DNA of 64,000 nucleotides from an uncultured Chitinophagales bacterium (lineage in GTDB: Bacteria; Bacteroidota; Bacteroidia; Chitinophagales; Chitinophagaceae), in NCBI GenBank assembly GCA_946886475.1, contig CAMPIQ010000004.1, forward strand, positions 1 to 64,000. The letters run 5' to 3'. A program made the position numbers and the translations under genes. Each line of letters opens with the position of its first letter. Within the stretch, counting starts at the first letter, position 1. Positions 23,341 to 32,578 of the stretch are shown piece by piece. Below the pieces are notes generated by a model. The model made no database searches. It worked only from the letters and a program-made list of their open reading frames with translations, and was not told where the DNA came from.

Positions 23341-26319
23341 ATGAAAAATATTATTGGGGCAATTTTGCTGTCGACCTTGATCGTCCTGGCCGGTTTGTTT
23401 TTCTTACCCGGAAAGGTAACTTCTGAAGAGATTCTTACTGGTGAAGTAGTACTTCAGGTTGAAAGGGAAGAAGAGGAAGGTCCTGAACAGAAAAAGGCTG
23501 CACAAAAGGAAAGGTTTGAAAGAGAGGTCATGATGACCCGGGATCCTCGCCTGGGTTATGTTCCCACCGAAAGACTGCTGGAGGCTGAGAAGCAGGCAAA
23601 GTTGATGCAGTCAAAGATGGCTGACATATCGGCCCTTACATGGACCGAAAGAGGCCCGGACAACAGGGGTGGCCGTACCCGCGCCGTGATCATAGACAGG
23701 AATGATGCCAGTGGAAATACAGTTTTTGCCGGAAGTGTTTCAGGTGGTTTATGGCGCACTACGAATTTTAAATCAGCTACTCCGGCCTGGGTACAGATAC
23801 CTTCCGTTTCAGCCAATCTTGCCATTACAGCGCTTGCGCAGGATCCTTCAAGCTATAATATTATGTATGCGGGAACCGGTGAGGGATTTAATAATATTGA
23901 TGCCGTAAGGGGGCTTGGTATTTATCGATCAACTGATGCCGGACTTACCTGGTCATTATTGCCATCAACAACTACAGGGGGTGTCAACAAAAATGATTTT
24001 TCATTTGTTCAGAATATTCTGGTATATACCAATGGTGATGTATATGCTTCCGGTATAAGCGCGGTATTTTGTAATAGCGGGGGTATTTTGAAATCTACCA
24101 ATGGAGGCACTTCATGGTCGCGGGTAATTGGCAATTATACAGGAGGTAGTACCTGTGATAATGCATTTGATTTTTTGGGTTATGATATTGAAATGTCAAA
24201 AGATGGCGACCTGTATGCAACGGTAATTGATAATGGTTTTTCTTTTTCAGCACCTGCAACAACAGATACAACACTGGGAAAGATTTACCGTTCCCCTGCA
24301 GGCGCTTCTGTTGGAAATGCAGGCACCTGGATCAATGTAACACCTCCCGCACCGGATGAACCTGGATCTTACTGGCAAAGGATTGAGCTGGCCTGTTCCC
24401 CCATAAATAATAATACGGTATATGCCCTGATGCAGGGTATAGGTAGCGAAGTAGGTGGCGTAAGGGTGAGCACAGATGCGGGTGAAACCTGGACATTAAA
24501 AGATAATACTGCCATGTGGTGCGACCAGGGTTCTTCCACCTCAGTAGATTTTTCAAGGGGACAGGCCTGGTATAACCTCTGTATAGCCATTAAGCCTGAT
24601 GATGAACAAACCCTTTATTTAGGCGGAGTGGATGTGATGAAATCAGTAAATGGCGGGGTTAGCTGGAATCAAAATACACAATGGGCTTCTGGTTGTGCCA
24701 CACTGCCTACCATACATGCAGATATTCATAATTTCTTTTTCTTTCCAGGTGCACCCAATGAATTCATTGTTGTGAACGACGGTGGCATTTATTATTCACC
24801 TGATAATGGAACCAGCTATTTAAATAAAAGTGTTGGTTATAATACAATACAGTACTATTCAGGTGCGCTTCACCCAACGGCCGCATCCAACCATATGCTG
24901 GCCGGAGCGCAGGATAATGGAACACATAAATTTTCTGCTGCCGGATTGGGATCTGTTATAGAAGCTACAGGCGGAGATGGCGGATTTTGTTTTATTGACC
25001 AGGATAATCCCGATATCCAGATCACAGCTTATACCAATTGTTTTTTTGAAATATCCAGGAACGGTGGCGCCAGCTTTGATGTTTCTGCTTATTTCGGTGC
25101 TAATGGCCGCTTCATTAATCCGGCAGATTATGATGATAATGCCAACCTGTTATTTGCAGCTTATACAGGGGGGCGAATTCTAAGAGTGAATAATATTGCT
25201 TCCGGGGTAATTTCCGGTAACGCATTTTTGATTGGTGCAGCCGGCACACGGCTGGCCTCTGCATTCAGGGTTGATCCAAATACGGCAAACAAACTTTGGG
25301 TGGCGTTTTCAGGTAATGGCGTGGCTCCGGTTCTTGTTTCATTAACGAATACGCATACCACTCCCGTATCAACTACCATTACCCTGCCTGCAACAATGAC
25401 TGCCGGCCATTATATTTCCAGTATTGATGTTGAGCAGGGCAATGCAGGTCATATTGTTCTTTCTGTTTCCAACTATGGAGTAACAAGTGTTTATGAATCT
25501 ATCAATGGTGGTGTTAGCTGGACAGCTTTGGATAACGGCTCCAATCTTCCCGACGTTCCTGTTCGCTGGGCAATGATAGCGCCTGAAGGTGGTATTATGC
25601 TGGCAACTGAACTTGGGGTGTGGGGTGCCGAAACCACCGCGGGAACTTCCACGGCCTGGGTGCAAAGCCCGGGTATTCCCAATGTAAGAGTAGATATGCT
25701 CACACACCGTACTTCCGATAATACGGTAATTGCAGCTACTCATGGACGAGGATTATTTACAACGGTTATTTCTTCAGCGCTTCCTGTTACCCTGGTTGAC
25801 TTTAAAGGAAAAACTGACCAGAGATCTGTGTTGCTTGAATGGATCACCAGCGAGGAGATCAATGCAAAAGATTTTACTGTTGAGAAATCCTCTAATGGCA
25901 ATCAATATTTTTCCATTGGAATAGTTGCTGCGGCAGGTAATACAAATTCCCAGAGAAATTACAAGCTTTATGATCACCAGGTAAACCCTGTAAACTATTA
26001 CCGTTTAAGAATGCGCGATCTGGATGGAAGGGAGCAGCTTAGTAAAGTTGTTGTGATCCGTTATAACGGAGTGAAACAACATGTATGGGCAGTAAACAAT
26101 CCTTTCCATAATTATATTGATCTCCGGATGGCAAAAGACGGAGGTAAAATGCAATTGCAATTATTTAATATGAATGGTGTAATGATAAAACAACAATCAT
26201 TTAATAATCCCGGTAATGTTTTGCGCTGGAATGTGAATTCTCATCTTTCCCCAGGAACATACATTCTCAACATAAATATAGATGGGGAATTGTTCACGCA
26301 TAAACTAACAAGGCAATAA
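23341..26319 (+). CDS. Large secreted BNR/beta-propeller protein with T9SS sorting domain
   Basis: 992 aa. An N-terminal hydrophobic signal (about 4-24) is followed by a charged, Glu/Lys-rich stretch (29-90). Residues 95-810 carry repeated strands with S-x-D-x-G-x-x-W Asp-box motifs (for example STDAGLTWS, STNGGTSWS, STDAGETWT, SVNGGVSWN), as in sialidase/sortilin-like BNR propellers. The last about 85 residues are a type A T9SS C-terminal domain: N-P-F-x-N, LQLFNMNGVMIKQ, LSPGTYILNI and a basic end (KLTRQ). It should be exported by Sec, then secreted and anchored by the type IX system. Enzymatic activity is unproven; a binding or adhesive role is as likely. Followed by a lipoprotein gene 20 bases away. 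Confidence 0.9.
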   Translation: MKNIIGAILLSTLIVLAGLFFLPGKVTSEEILTGEVVLQVEREEEEGPEQKKAAQKERFEREVMMTRDPRLGYVPTERLLEAEKQAKLMQSKMADISALTWTERGPDNRGGRTRAVIIDRNDASGNTVFAGSVSGGLWRTTNFKSATPAWVQIPSVSANLAITALAQDPSSYNIMYAGTGEGFNNIDAVRGLGIYRSTDAGLTWSLLPSTTTGGVNKNDFSFVQNILVYTNGDVYASGISAVFCNSGGILKSTNGGTSWSRVIGNYTGGSTCDNAFDFLGYDIEMSKDGDLYATVIDNGFSFSAPATTDTTLGKIYRSPAGASVGNAGTWINVTPPAPDEPGSYWQRIELACSPINNNTVYALMQGIGSEVGGVRVSTDAGETWTLKDNTAMWCDQGSSTSVDFSRGQAWYNLCIAIKPDDEQTLYLGGVDVMKSVNGGVSWNQNTQWASGCATLPTIHADIHNFFFFPGAPNEFIVVNDGGIYYSPDNGTSYLNKSVGYNTIQYYSGALHPTAASNHMLAGAQDNGTHKFSAAGLGSVIEATGGDGGFCFIDQDNPDIQITAYTNCFFEISRNGGASFDVSAYFGANGRFINPADYDDNANLLFAAYTGGRILRVNNIASGVISGNAFLIGAAGTRLASAFRVDPNTANKLWVAFSGNGVAPVLVSLTNTHTTPVSTTITLPATMTAGHYISSIDVEQGNAGHIVLSVSNYGVTSVYESINGGVSWTALDNGSNLPDVPVRWAMIAPEGGIMLATELGVWGAETTAGTSTAWVQSPGIPNVRVDMLTHRTSDNTVIAATHGRGLFTTVISSALPVTLVDFKGKTDQRSVLLEWITSEEINAKDFTVEKSSNGNQYFSIGIVAAAGNTNSQRNYKLYDHQVNPVNYYRLRMRDLDGREQLSKVVVIRYNGVKQHVWAVNNPFHNYIDLRMAKDGGKMQLQLFNMNGVMIKQQSFNNPGNVLRWNVNSHLSPGTYILNINIDGELFTHKLTRQ

Positions 26320-26339
26320 ATACGGGAGTTAAGTTTTTC

Positions 26340-26813
26340 ATGAAGAACGCTGTTTTTATATGGATCATCCCTGCCTTGTTCTCATGTGCATCAACCAGGC
26401 CAAAGCCATTTGAAATGGTCCATGCCTACTACCAGGTAAGGATAGCCGGTATGGTGGAAACAGGGCGGGTGAATGTATCAGATACCCTTCCTGTTCTTTT
26501 CATCCAGTCAGTCGAAGTACCGGTAATTACTGCTGTGCGGATGGGAAATAATTCCTTCTCAGCCAAACCAATTGAGTTGAATGAATTTCCTCACCCGGTA
26601 GGTATTGATGTATCCACTGGAAGCAGGATTGATTTAACGCCGGGAAAAGGAAGAAGACTATTTTTTATCGATCTGAAGAAAAGAGCCCTCTCTGTTATTC
26701 CTGTTGATGAGATCAAAACCGGAGAGATCCTGATTGTTGGTGAAAAAGAGGGCAGCAGCTTTCAGCTTATCATCCCGCATTCAATACAGCTGGCGGCGCC
26801 CAGATTTAAATGA
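26340..26813 (+). CDS. Putative lipoprotein (157 aa), co-transcribed with T9SS cargo
   Basis: The N-terminus has a short hydrophobic signal ending in the lipobox LFSC (14-17), so the mature protein should start with a lipidated Cys17 followed by A-S-T. The rest is beta-rich with no known domain. The start codon lies 20 bases after the T9SS protein stop on the same strand, which suggests an operon and a shared surface or periplasmic role, perhaps as an accessory for the propeller protein. The gene converges with pgi across 34 bases. Confidence 0.75.
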   Translation: MKNAVFIWIIPALFSCASTRPKPFEMVHAYYQVRIAGMVETGRVNVSDTLPVLFIQSVEVPVITAVRMGNNSFSAKPIELNEFPHPVGIDVSTGSRIDLTPGKGRRLFFIDLKKRALSVIPVDEIKTGEILIVGEKEGSSFQLIIPHSIQLAAPRFK

Positions 26814-26847
26814 ATCCTGCTTTGCCAAAGCCCTGTAATGGAAGCAG

Positions 26848-28500
26848 CTACTTCCTCATTTCCTTAAATGCATTGATCAAACCATTGGTAGAAACATCAT
26901 GAGAAGTTATGCTGTCATCATTTTTCAGTTCAGGTAATATTTTATTGGCAAGCTGCTTTCCCAATTCCACGCCCCATTGATCAAAACTGAAAATATTCCA
27001 GATCACGCCCTGTACAAAGATCTTGTGTTCGTATAATGCAATGAGTTGGCCCAGGGAATAAGGCGTGATCTTTTTTACAAGGATGGAATTGGTTGGCTGG
27101 TTGCCTTTAAATATTTTGAAAGGTGAAAGTTTTGCTATGGTTTCAACAGGTTTGCCCTGGTTCAACAATTCCTCTTCAACTTCTTCCTCAGATTTTCCAT
27201 TCATCAGTGCCTCGGTTTGTGCAAAAAAATTGGATAAGAGGATCTGGTGATGGTCACCAATTGAATTATGGGATTGCGCTGCGGCAATAAAATCGCAGGG
27301 AATTAAATGTGTGCCCTGGTGGATCAGCTGATAAAAAGCATGCTGGCCATTTGTGCCCGGCTCTCCCCAGATAACCGGGCCGGTTTTATAATCAACCGCT
27401 TCGCCATTCCGGTCAACATATTTTCCATTGCTTTCCATATTTCCCTGTTGGAAATAAGCAGCAAAGCGATGCAGGTATTGATCATAGGGTAGTATGGCTT
27501 CAGTCCGGGCATCAAAAAAATTGGTGTACCAAATCCCTATCAGTGCCATGAGCACAGGAATATTCTTTTCTGGCGGAGTTGTTCTGAAATGTTCATCAAT
27601 TGCATGTGCGCCTTTCAATAATTCCTCAAAATTCTCATATCCTATGGTCAGCACAACAGAGAGACCGATGGCACTCCATAAGGAATACCTTCCTCCAACC
27701 CAGTCCCAGAACCTGAACATGTTTTCTTTATCAATACCAAATTTTACTACATCTGTTTCATTGGTGGAAAGTGCAACAAAATGTTTTGCAATATGTTTCT
27801 CATCACCGGCATGTTCAAGAAACCATTTCCTCGCAGTGTGTGCATTGGTCATGGTTTCCTGGGTGGTAAATGTTTTGGAAGCAATCAGGAAGAGGGTCTC
27901 CCCGGGATCTACTTTTTTTAAAGTTTCTGCAATGTGGCTGGCATCAACGTTAGAAACAAAATAGGATTGGATCTGCGGTTTCCAATAAGGCTTCAATGCT
28001 TCCGTTACCATAAACGGACCAAGGTCACTGCCTCCTATGCCAATATTTACAATATACCTGATCTGTTTACCTGAATAGCCTTTCCATGATCCGTTATGAA
28101 TTTTTTCAGCAAACTTCTTCATCTGCTCCAGCACTGCACTTACTTCAGGCATTACATCTTCACCCGAAGCATACATGGGTTTACTGGAAAAATTACGAAG
28201 GGCTACATGTAACACGGACCTCTGTTCGGTTTCATTGATAAGATCTCCGTTAAACATTGCTTCGATGGCTTCGGGAAGCCTGCATTCACCAGCGAGTTGT
28301 AAAAGTTTTTGTATGGTTTGATCTGTGATTAGATTTTTTGAAAAGTCAATTACTATATCATTCAGGCAAAATGCAAATTTTTTAAATCTTTCCCTGTCCC
28401 GGTCAAACAGGGTTTTCATATGAACCTGCTTCATTTCTGCTGCATGTAACTGCAGTTCATTCCATGCCTTTGTGGTTGTTGGGTTGATCTTTGGAAACAT
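26848..28500 (-). CDS. pgi: Glucose-6-phosphate isomerase
   Basis: 550 aa phosphosugar isomerase of glycolysis and gluconeogenesis (glucose 6-phosphate to fructose 6-phosphate). The SIS-fold signature [12 protein letters not shown] lies at about 152-163, the substrate-binding SNVDASH at about 182-188, the catalytic Glu of [10 protein letters not shown] near 354 and the catalytic His of [13 protein letters not shown] near 390. Length and motif order match the E. coli-type enzyme. It lies 9 bases after the threonine aldolase gene on the same strand, so the two probably share a transcript. Confidence 0.96.
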   Translation of the reverse strand: MFPKINPTTTKAWNELQLHAAEMKQVHMKTLFDRDRERFKKFAFCLNDIVIDFSKNLITDQTIQKLLQLAGECRLPEAIEAMFNGDLINETEQRSVLHVALRNFSSKPMYASGEDVMPEVSAVLEQMKKFAEKIHNGSWKGYSGKQIRYIVNIGIGGSDLGPFMVTEALKPYWKPQIQSYFVSNVDASHIAETLKKVDPGETLFLIASKTFTTQETMTNAHTARKWFLEHAGDEKHIAKHFVALSTNETDVVKFGIDKENMFRFWDWVGGRYSLWSAIGLSVVLTIGYENFEELLKGAHAIDEHFRTTPPEKNIPVLMALIGIWYTNFFDARTEAILPYDQYLHRFAAYFQQGNMESNGKYVDRNGEAVDYKTGPVIWGEPGTNGQHAFYQLIHQGTHLIPCDFIAAAQSHNSIGDHHQILLSNFFAQTEALMNGKSEEEVEEELLNQGKPVETIAKLSPFKIFKGNQPTNSILVKKITPYSLGQLIALYEHKIFVQGVIWNIFSFDQWGVELGKQLANKILPELKNDDSITSHDVSTNGLINAFKEMRK

Positions 28501-28509
28501 CTTTATATT

Positions 28510-29532
28510 TTATAAATTAATATCTTCTATCACCTTAATAGTGTGCGCTATCATCTCTGCACTGATATCCAGGTGCACCACAAGCCTTACCGAAGCAGGT
28601 GCAATGGCATAGGCCAGAATGCCATGGTCTTTGAACTTTGCAACAAGCTGACTGGAAGAACGGCCTGGCTTTAAATGAAAAATGATGATATTGGTTTCCA
28701 CCGGTAATACTTCTGCCACAAATTCTTTTTGCTGAAGTGCAGTTGCAATTTGTTTTGCATGCTGATGATCCTGTTCCAGTCTGCCGACATGATGTTGTAA
28801 AGCATGGATTCCCGCTGCTGCCATAAATCCGGCCTGACGCATACCACCGCCAAAAGCCTTCCTCACCCTTCTTGCTTTTTTAATAAAATCACCGGGTCCA
28901 AGTAAAACGCTACCAACCGGTGCACCCAGACTTTTACTAAGGCAGATAGAAATGGAATGAAAGGCCCTGCCAAATTCCAGGGGAGATTGTTTTTTCGCCA
29001 CCAGGGCATTGAACAGCCGGGCTCCGTCAAGATGCAGTTTTAAATTATGGTCGTCACAAACTTTACGGATCCTTTGGATCTCATTTATATCATAACAACT
29101 TCCGCCGCCACGGTTGGCCGTATTTTCAAGGCACACAAGGCTGGTATGGGCCCGGTGTACATCATCCGGGTTGATAGCTTCCTCAACCTGTTGCGCATTG
29201 ATCCTGCCACGGTCGCCATTCAATAGCTTAACGGATGCTGATGAATTGAATGCAATTCCGCCTCCTTCGTATTGATATATATGAGCAGTATGGTCACAGA
29301 TCACTTCATCACCTGGCTGTGTATGGCATTTGATGGCGATCTGATTGGTCATGGTGCCGGAAGGACAATATAAAGCAGCCTCCATCCCAAACATTTCAGA
29401 GGCAGTTCTCTCCAGTTCATTAATGGAAGGATCCTCACCAAAAACATCATCTCCAACGGGGGCCTTCATCATTGCATCCAGCATTTCCGGGGTAGGTTTC
29501 GTAACTGTGTCCGACCTGTAGTCTGCAACCAT
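28510..29532 (-). CDS. ltaE: Low-specificity L-threonine aldolase
   Basis: 340 aa PLP enzyme of fold type I that splits L-threonine or L-allo-threonine into glycine and acetaldehyde. The N-terminal family motif DYRSDTVTKPT lies at 4-14 and the PLP-binding Lys is K200 in CLSKSLGAPVGS (197-208). HLDGARLFNA (167-176) provides the cofactor Asp. Length matches the family. It is the first gene of a probable pair with pgi. The link may only be shared expression, since no pathway connects them directly. Confidence 0.92.
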   Translation of the reverse strand: MVADYRSDTVTKPTPEMLDAMMKAPVGDDVFGEDPSINELERTASEMFGMEAALYCPSGTMTNQIAIKCHTQPGDEVICDHTAHIYQYEGGGIAFNSSASVKLLNGDRGRINAQQVEEAINPDDVHRAHTSLVCLENTANRGGGSCYDINEIQRIRKVCDDHNLKLHLDGARLFNALVAKKQSPLEFGRAFHSISICLSKSLGAPVGSVLLGPGDFIKKARRVRKAFGGGMRQAGFMAAAGIHALQHHVGRLEQDHQHAKQIATALQQKEFVAEVLPVETNIIIFHLKPGRSSSQLVAKFKDHGILAYAIAPASVRLVVHLDISAEMIAHTIKVIEDINL

Positions 29533-29879
29533 CTTTTTTTTGCAATATTAAAACAGTTCCGGTTCAGGCGTTCTATGTCCGGGTGGAATGATAAGTAAAA
29601 GGTAAAAAACTCCATTCGGATAATCGTGCTCTGTAGTGCTTTAGGGCAGTCCGTATTTTTCATTTTTCATTTCTCCCACCGTTCATATCAATTTATTTCC
29701 TCTTATAATAATAGCCCCTTCAACTGTAACCTGGCTCCTGGTACGGCGTCATATAACTGTCAATCAAATACCGGCCATCAATAAATACGGCCGTTTATTT
29801 TAAAACAATGTACTTGATATTGCATAGTACTTAGTTTTGGATTGTAATAATTATAGCATAGTATTTTAAATAAACAGAA
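29533..29879. other. 347-base regulatory spacer upstream of TonB receptor
   Basis: No gene seen. It holds an imperfect inverted repeat centred on ACGGCCGT (29787-29794, arms rich in AATAAA/TTTATTT) and a direct repeat GCATAGTACTT / GCATAGTATTT (29822-29832 and 29856-29866, 34 bases apart). A TTTG at 29836 followed 19 bases later by TAGTATTT (29859-29866) is a weak promoter for the receptor gene; the second repeat copy overlaps its -7 region. Confidence 0.5.
29822..29866. promoter_or_regulatory. Direct repeat GCATAGTA[C/T]TT, candidate operator
   Basis: Two 11-base copies differing at one position, spaced 34 bases start to start, overlapping the likely promoter of the first TonB receptor gene. 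The spacing is close to three helical turns, as needed for two regulator dimers on one face. Confidence 0.45.
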
Positions 29880-32366
29880 ATGAAAAAGATTTTGACACTG
29901 CTGATCGCCCTTTCCGGTACACTAGCCGGCCTATCCCAAACCAAAACCGGCAACATTAGCGGCCGTATAACTGATGGCCTGTCTAAAACCATAGAGTCGG
30001 CCACCATCGCACTTATCAAAGCCCAGGATTCTTCAGTGGTGAAATATGCAGTGGCCTCAAAAGAAGGAAAATTTGTTTTTGACCAGGTGCCATCCGGTAC
30101 CTACCTGGTTAGCGTTTCTGCAGTGGGTCACCTGAAAGGTTTTTCCACGCTGGCCGTTATCTCTGACCAGCAGCCGGAAATAATACTCGGGACAATAGAA
30201 CTTGTACCTCAGGCCAAAACAATGGGAGCAATAACCATTACAGCCAGGAAACCATTGATTGAGCAAAAGATCGACAGGACGGTTGTAAATGTTGATGCTT
30301 CCGTAACCAATGCCGGTAGCACAGCTATGGAAGTTCTGGAAAAATCACCCGGCATCTCAGTTGATAAAGATGGTAATATCAGCCTGAAAGGAAAACAGGG
30401 GGTTATGGTTCTGGTAGACGGGCGTCCCACCCAGTTAGGAGGCGCCGACCTTGCCAACCTTTTGAAAAGTATGAGTTCAAATAATCTCGACCAGATCGAG
30501 ATCATGACCAATCCTCCTGCAAAATATGATGCTGCCGGTAACGCTGGTATCATCAATATTAAAACCAAAAAGAACAAACAGTTTGGTTACAATGGTTCTG
30601 TAAATGCAAATTATGGCCAGGGCTTACTTCCAAAGCTGAATGAAGGTTTTAATTTCAATTACCGCCAGGGTAAATGGAATCTATTTACCAATGGCAGTCA
30701 TACTTACCGTGAAAGAAGCAACAAACTTTTTATAAAAAGGAATTTTCTTGATGAGCAAACAAAAGATGTAGTACGTCATTTTGATCAGGAGGCCAAAATG
30801 AAAAGCGCAGGTACCTACATGAATGCCAAACTGGGTGCTGATTATTTTGCCGGGAAAAATACAACGGTAGGCATTGTGCTTTCAGGTTTTTCAAATAAAA
30901 ACGATTTTCAGAATAATAACCTTACCAACATCTATAATAACAATATGGTGTTGCAGAATATCACCAAAGCCGTTTCCCTGCAGGATGAAACATGGAAAAA
31001 CTTTAGTTCCAATCTAAATTTCCGTCAGGTGCTGGATACAACTGGGAAGGAATTAACTGCTGATGTTGATTTCAGTACATACAAAGCCACCAATAATAAT
31101 TCTTTAAGTAACTATTATTATAATGCAGCCGGATCAGAGTTTCAAAAAGGGGATACTTTATATGGTAAACTACCCCAGCAGATAGATATATACAGTGGCC
31201 GTATAGATTATGTAATGCCTTTGAAAAAAGATTCAAGGTTTGAGGCTGGTATTAAATCAAGTATTGTAAAAACTGATAACGACGCTCTTTATGATGTAGT
31301 AAATAATGGTGTTACCGGTGCCGATCTACTTCGTACCAATGGTTTTGTTTATGAGGAAAATATCAATGCAGCTTATGTAAACCTCAGTACTCCTTTAAGT
31401 AAAAAGATCAATGCACAATTTGGCCTGAGGCTGGAGAACACGGTTTCTAAAGGATTTTCTGATGGCTACAAGGTTGATTATGCCAGCGGTAATATTGTAC
31501 CTACCGATACTTCATTCACCAGGAATTATACACAGCTGTTTCCTACTGCTTACCTCCAGTACAAAGCAGGCGAGAAACATAATTTTGGATTGAACTATGG
31601 CAGAAGGATCCGCCGTCCTAATTATGAAAGCCTCAACCCTTTCATTGAATACCTTGACCGTTATACCTACCAGATGGGTAATCCAAACCTGAAGCCCCAG
31701 TTCAGTCATAATATTGAATTAAGCCATAGCTACAAGGGTTTTCTAAATACAACGTTGAACTACACACAAACAAATGATATCATCCAGCAGGTGCTCGAGC
31801 AAAATGAAGCCACCAATGAAACATATGTAAAGCAGGCAAACATTGCAAAACAAAGGCAGTTTGGATTAGCTGTCAGTGCCAATATGCCTGTGAACAAATG
31901 GTGGACCAACAGCCTTTATGTGAATGTTTTCAACAACCGCTTCGAAGGGATGATCAATACAGTTCCTGTAACCATCCAGGCAACCACATTAATGCTGAAT
32001 GGTTCACAACAATTCAAGATTGGTAAAACCTTTACAGCTGAATTAAGCGGCTGGTTCAGAACTGCAGGAATCGAAGGTGTATTTGAAGCAGGATCGGTGG
32101 GTGGATTGAACGTTGGGTTCAGTCAGCAGATCATAAAAGGGAAGGGAACGATCAGGTTAAGTGTGCGCGACATTCTTTGGTCGCAGGGTTTCAATGCAAT
32201 TTCCAGGTACGGAACAGTTGACGCCAGAATTAGTGAGAAAGGAGATTCAAGAGTGGTGAACCTTGGTTTCAATTTCAGATTCAATAAGGGTAAAATGAAT
32301 GGTGGCCCGAAAAGAAGAAGCAATAGTTCCAACGATGAACAAAACAGGGTTGGTGCCGGCAATTAA
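29880..32366 (+). CDS. TonB-dependent outer-membrane receptor (CarboxypepD_reg + plug + barrel), copy 1
   Basis: 828 aa. A signal peptide (1-20, ending L-S-Q) is followed by a carboxypeptidase-regulatory-like beta-sandwich (about 22-105), a TonB plug domain (about 115-235, with EVLEKSPGISVDKDG and VLVDGRPTQL) and a barrel of about 550 residues. The fold matches the outer membrane beta-barrel family (OMP_b-brl_3), not the SusC family; no SusD follows. The final barrel strand (NLGFNFRFNKG) is followed by about 24 polar residues ending in DEQNRVGAGN. It takes up an unknown ligand. A terminator follows 10 bases after the stop. Confidence 0.9.
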   Translation: MKKILTLLIALSGTLAGLSQTKTGNISGRITDGLSKTIESATIALIKAQDSSVVKYAVASKEGKFVFDQVPSGTYLVSVSAVGHLKGFSTLAVISDQQPEIILGTIELVPQAKTMGAITITARKPLIEQKIDRTVVNVDASVTNAGSTAMEVLEKSPGISVDKDGNISLKGKQGVMVLVDGRPTQLGGADLANLLKSMSSNNLDQIEIMTNPPAKYDAAGNAGIINIKTKKNKQFGYNGSVNANYGQGLLPKLNEGFNFNYRQGKWNLFTNGSHTYRERSNKLFIKRNFLDEQTKDVVRHFDQEAKMKSAGTYMNAKLGADYFAGKNTTVGIVLSGFSNKNDFQNNNLTNIYNNNMVLQNITKAVSLQDETWKNFSSNLNFRQVLDTTGKELTADVDFSTYKATNNNSLSNYYYNAAGSEFQKGDTLYGKLPQQIDIYSGRIDYVMPLKKDSRFEAGIKSSIVKTDNDALYDVVNNGVTGADLLRTNGFVYEENINAAYVNLSTPLSKKINAQFGLRLENTVSKGFSDGYKVDYASGNIVPTDTSFTRNYTQLFPTAYLQYKAGEKHNFGLNYGRRIRRPNYESLNPFIEYLDRYTYQMGNPNLKPQFSHNIELSHSYKGFLNTTLNYTQTNDIIQQVLEQNEATNETYVKQANIAKQRQFGLAVSANMPVNKWWTNSLYVNVFNNRFEGMINTVPVTIQATTLMLNGSQQFKIGKTFTAELSGWFRTAGIEGVFEAGSVGGLNVGFSQQIIKGKGTIRLSVRDILWSQGFNAISRYGTVDARISEKGDSRVVNLGFNFRFNKGKMNGGPKRRSNSSNDEQNRVGAGN

Positions 32367-32375
32367 TAATAAAAG

Positions 32376-32411
32376 AAAAAAGAGTTCCTATTGGTGAACT
32401 CTTTTTTTTTT
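32376..32411 (+). terminator. Intrinsic terminator between the two receptor genes
   Basis: Stem AAAAAAGAGTTC / GAACTCTTTTTT with an 8-base loop (CTATTGGT), followed by further Ts. It shows the tandem receptors are transcribed separately. Confidence 0.88.
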
Positions 32412-32578
32412 AACAGTTTTTCACAACTCATGTGGTTCGTAAGGTATAACTACCGTTTATGTATTGATAAACTTTGCGCTCCCTTCACAACGGTTTAAAC
32501 CCTGTTTATCACAATTCATTCTTCAATCGGTTTTCAGGATTAAATCTTTGTAAGAGTTTCGCCAACCAAAAACATTGT

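Noticed and set aside
27494..27964. 156-aa open frame opposite pgi
   Set aside because: Antisense to a clear glucose-6-phosphate isomerase with no family match or start signal.
32474..32578. Upstream in-frame extension of receptor copy 2
   Set aside because: Would place 35 polar residues before the signal peptide; the ATG at 32579 restores a normal signal sequence.
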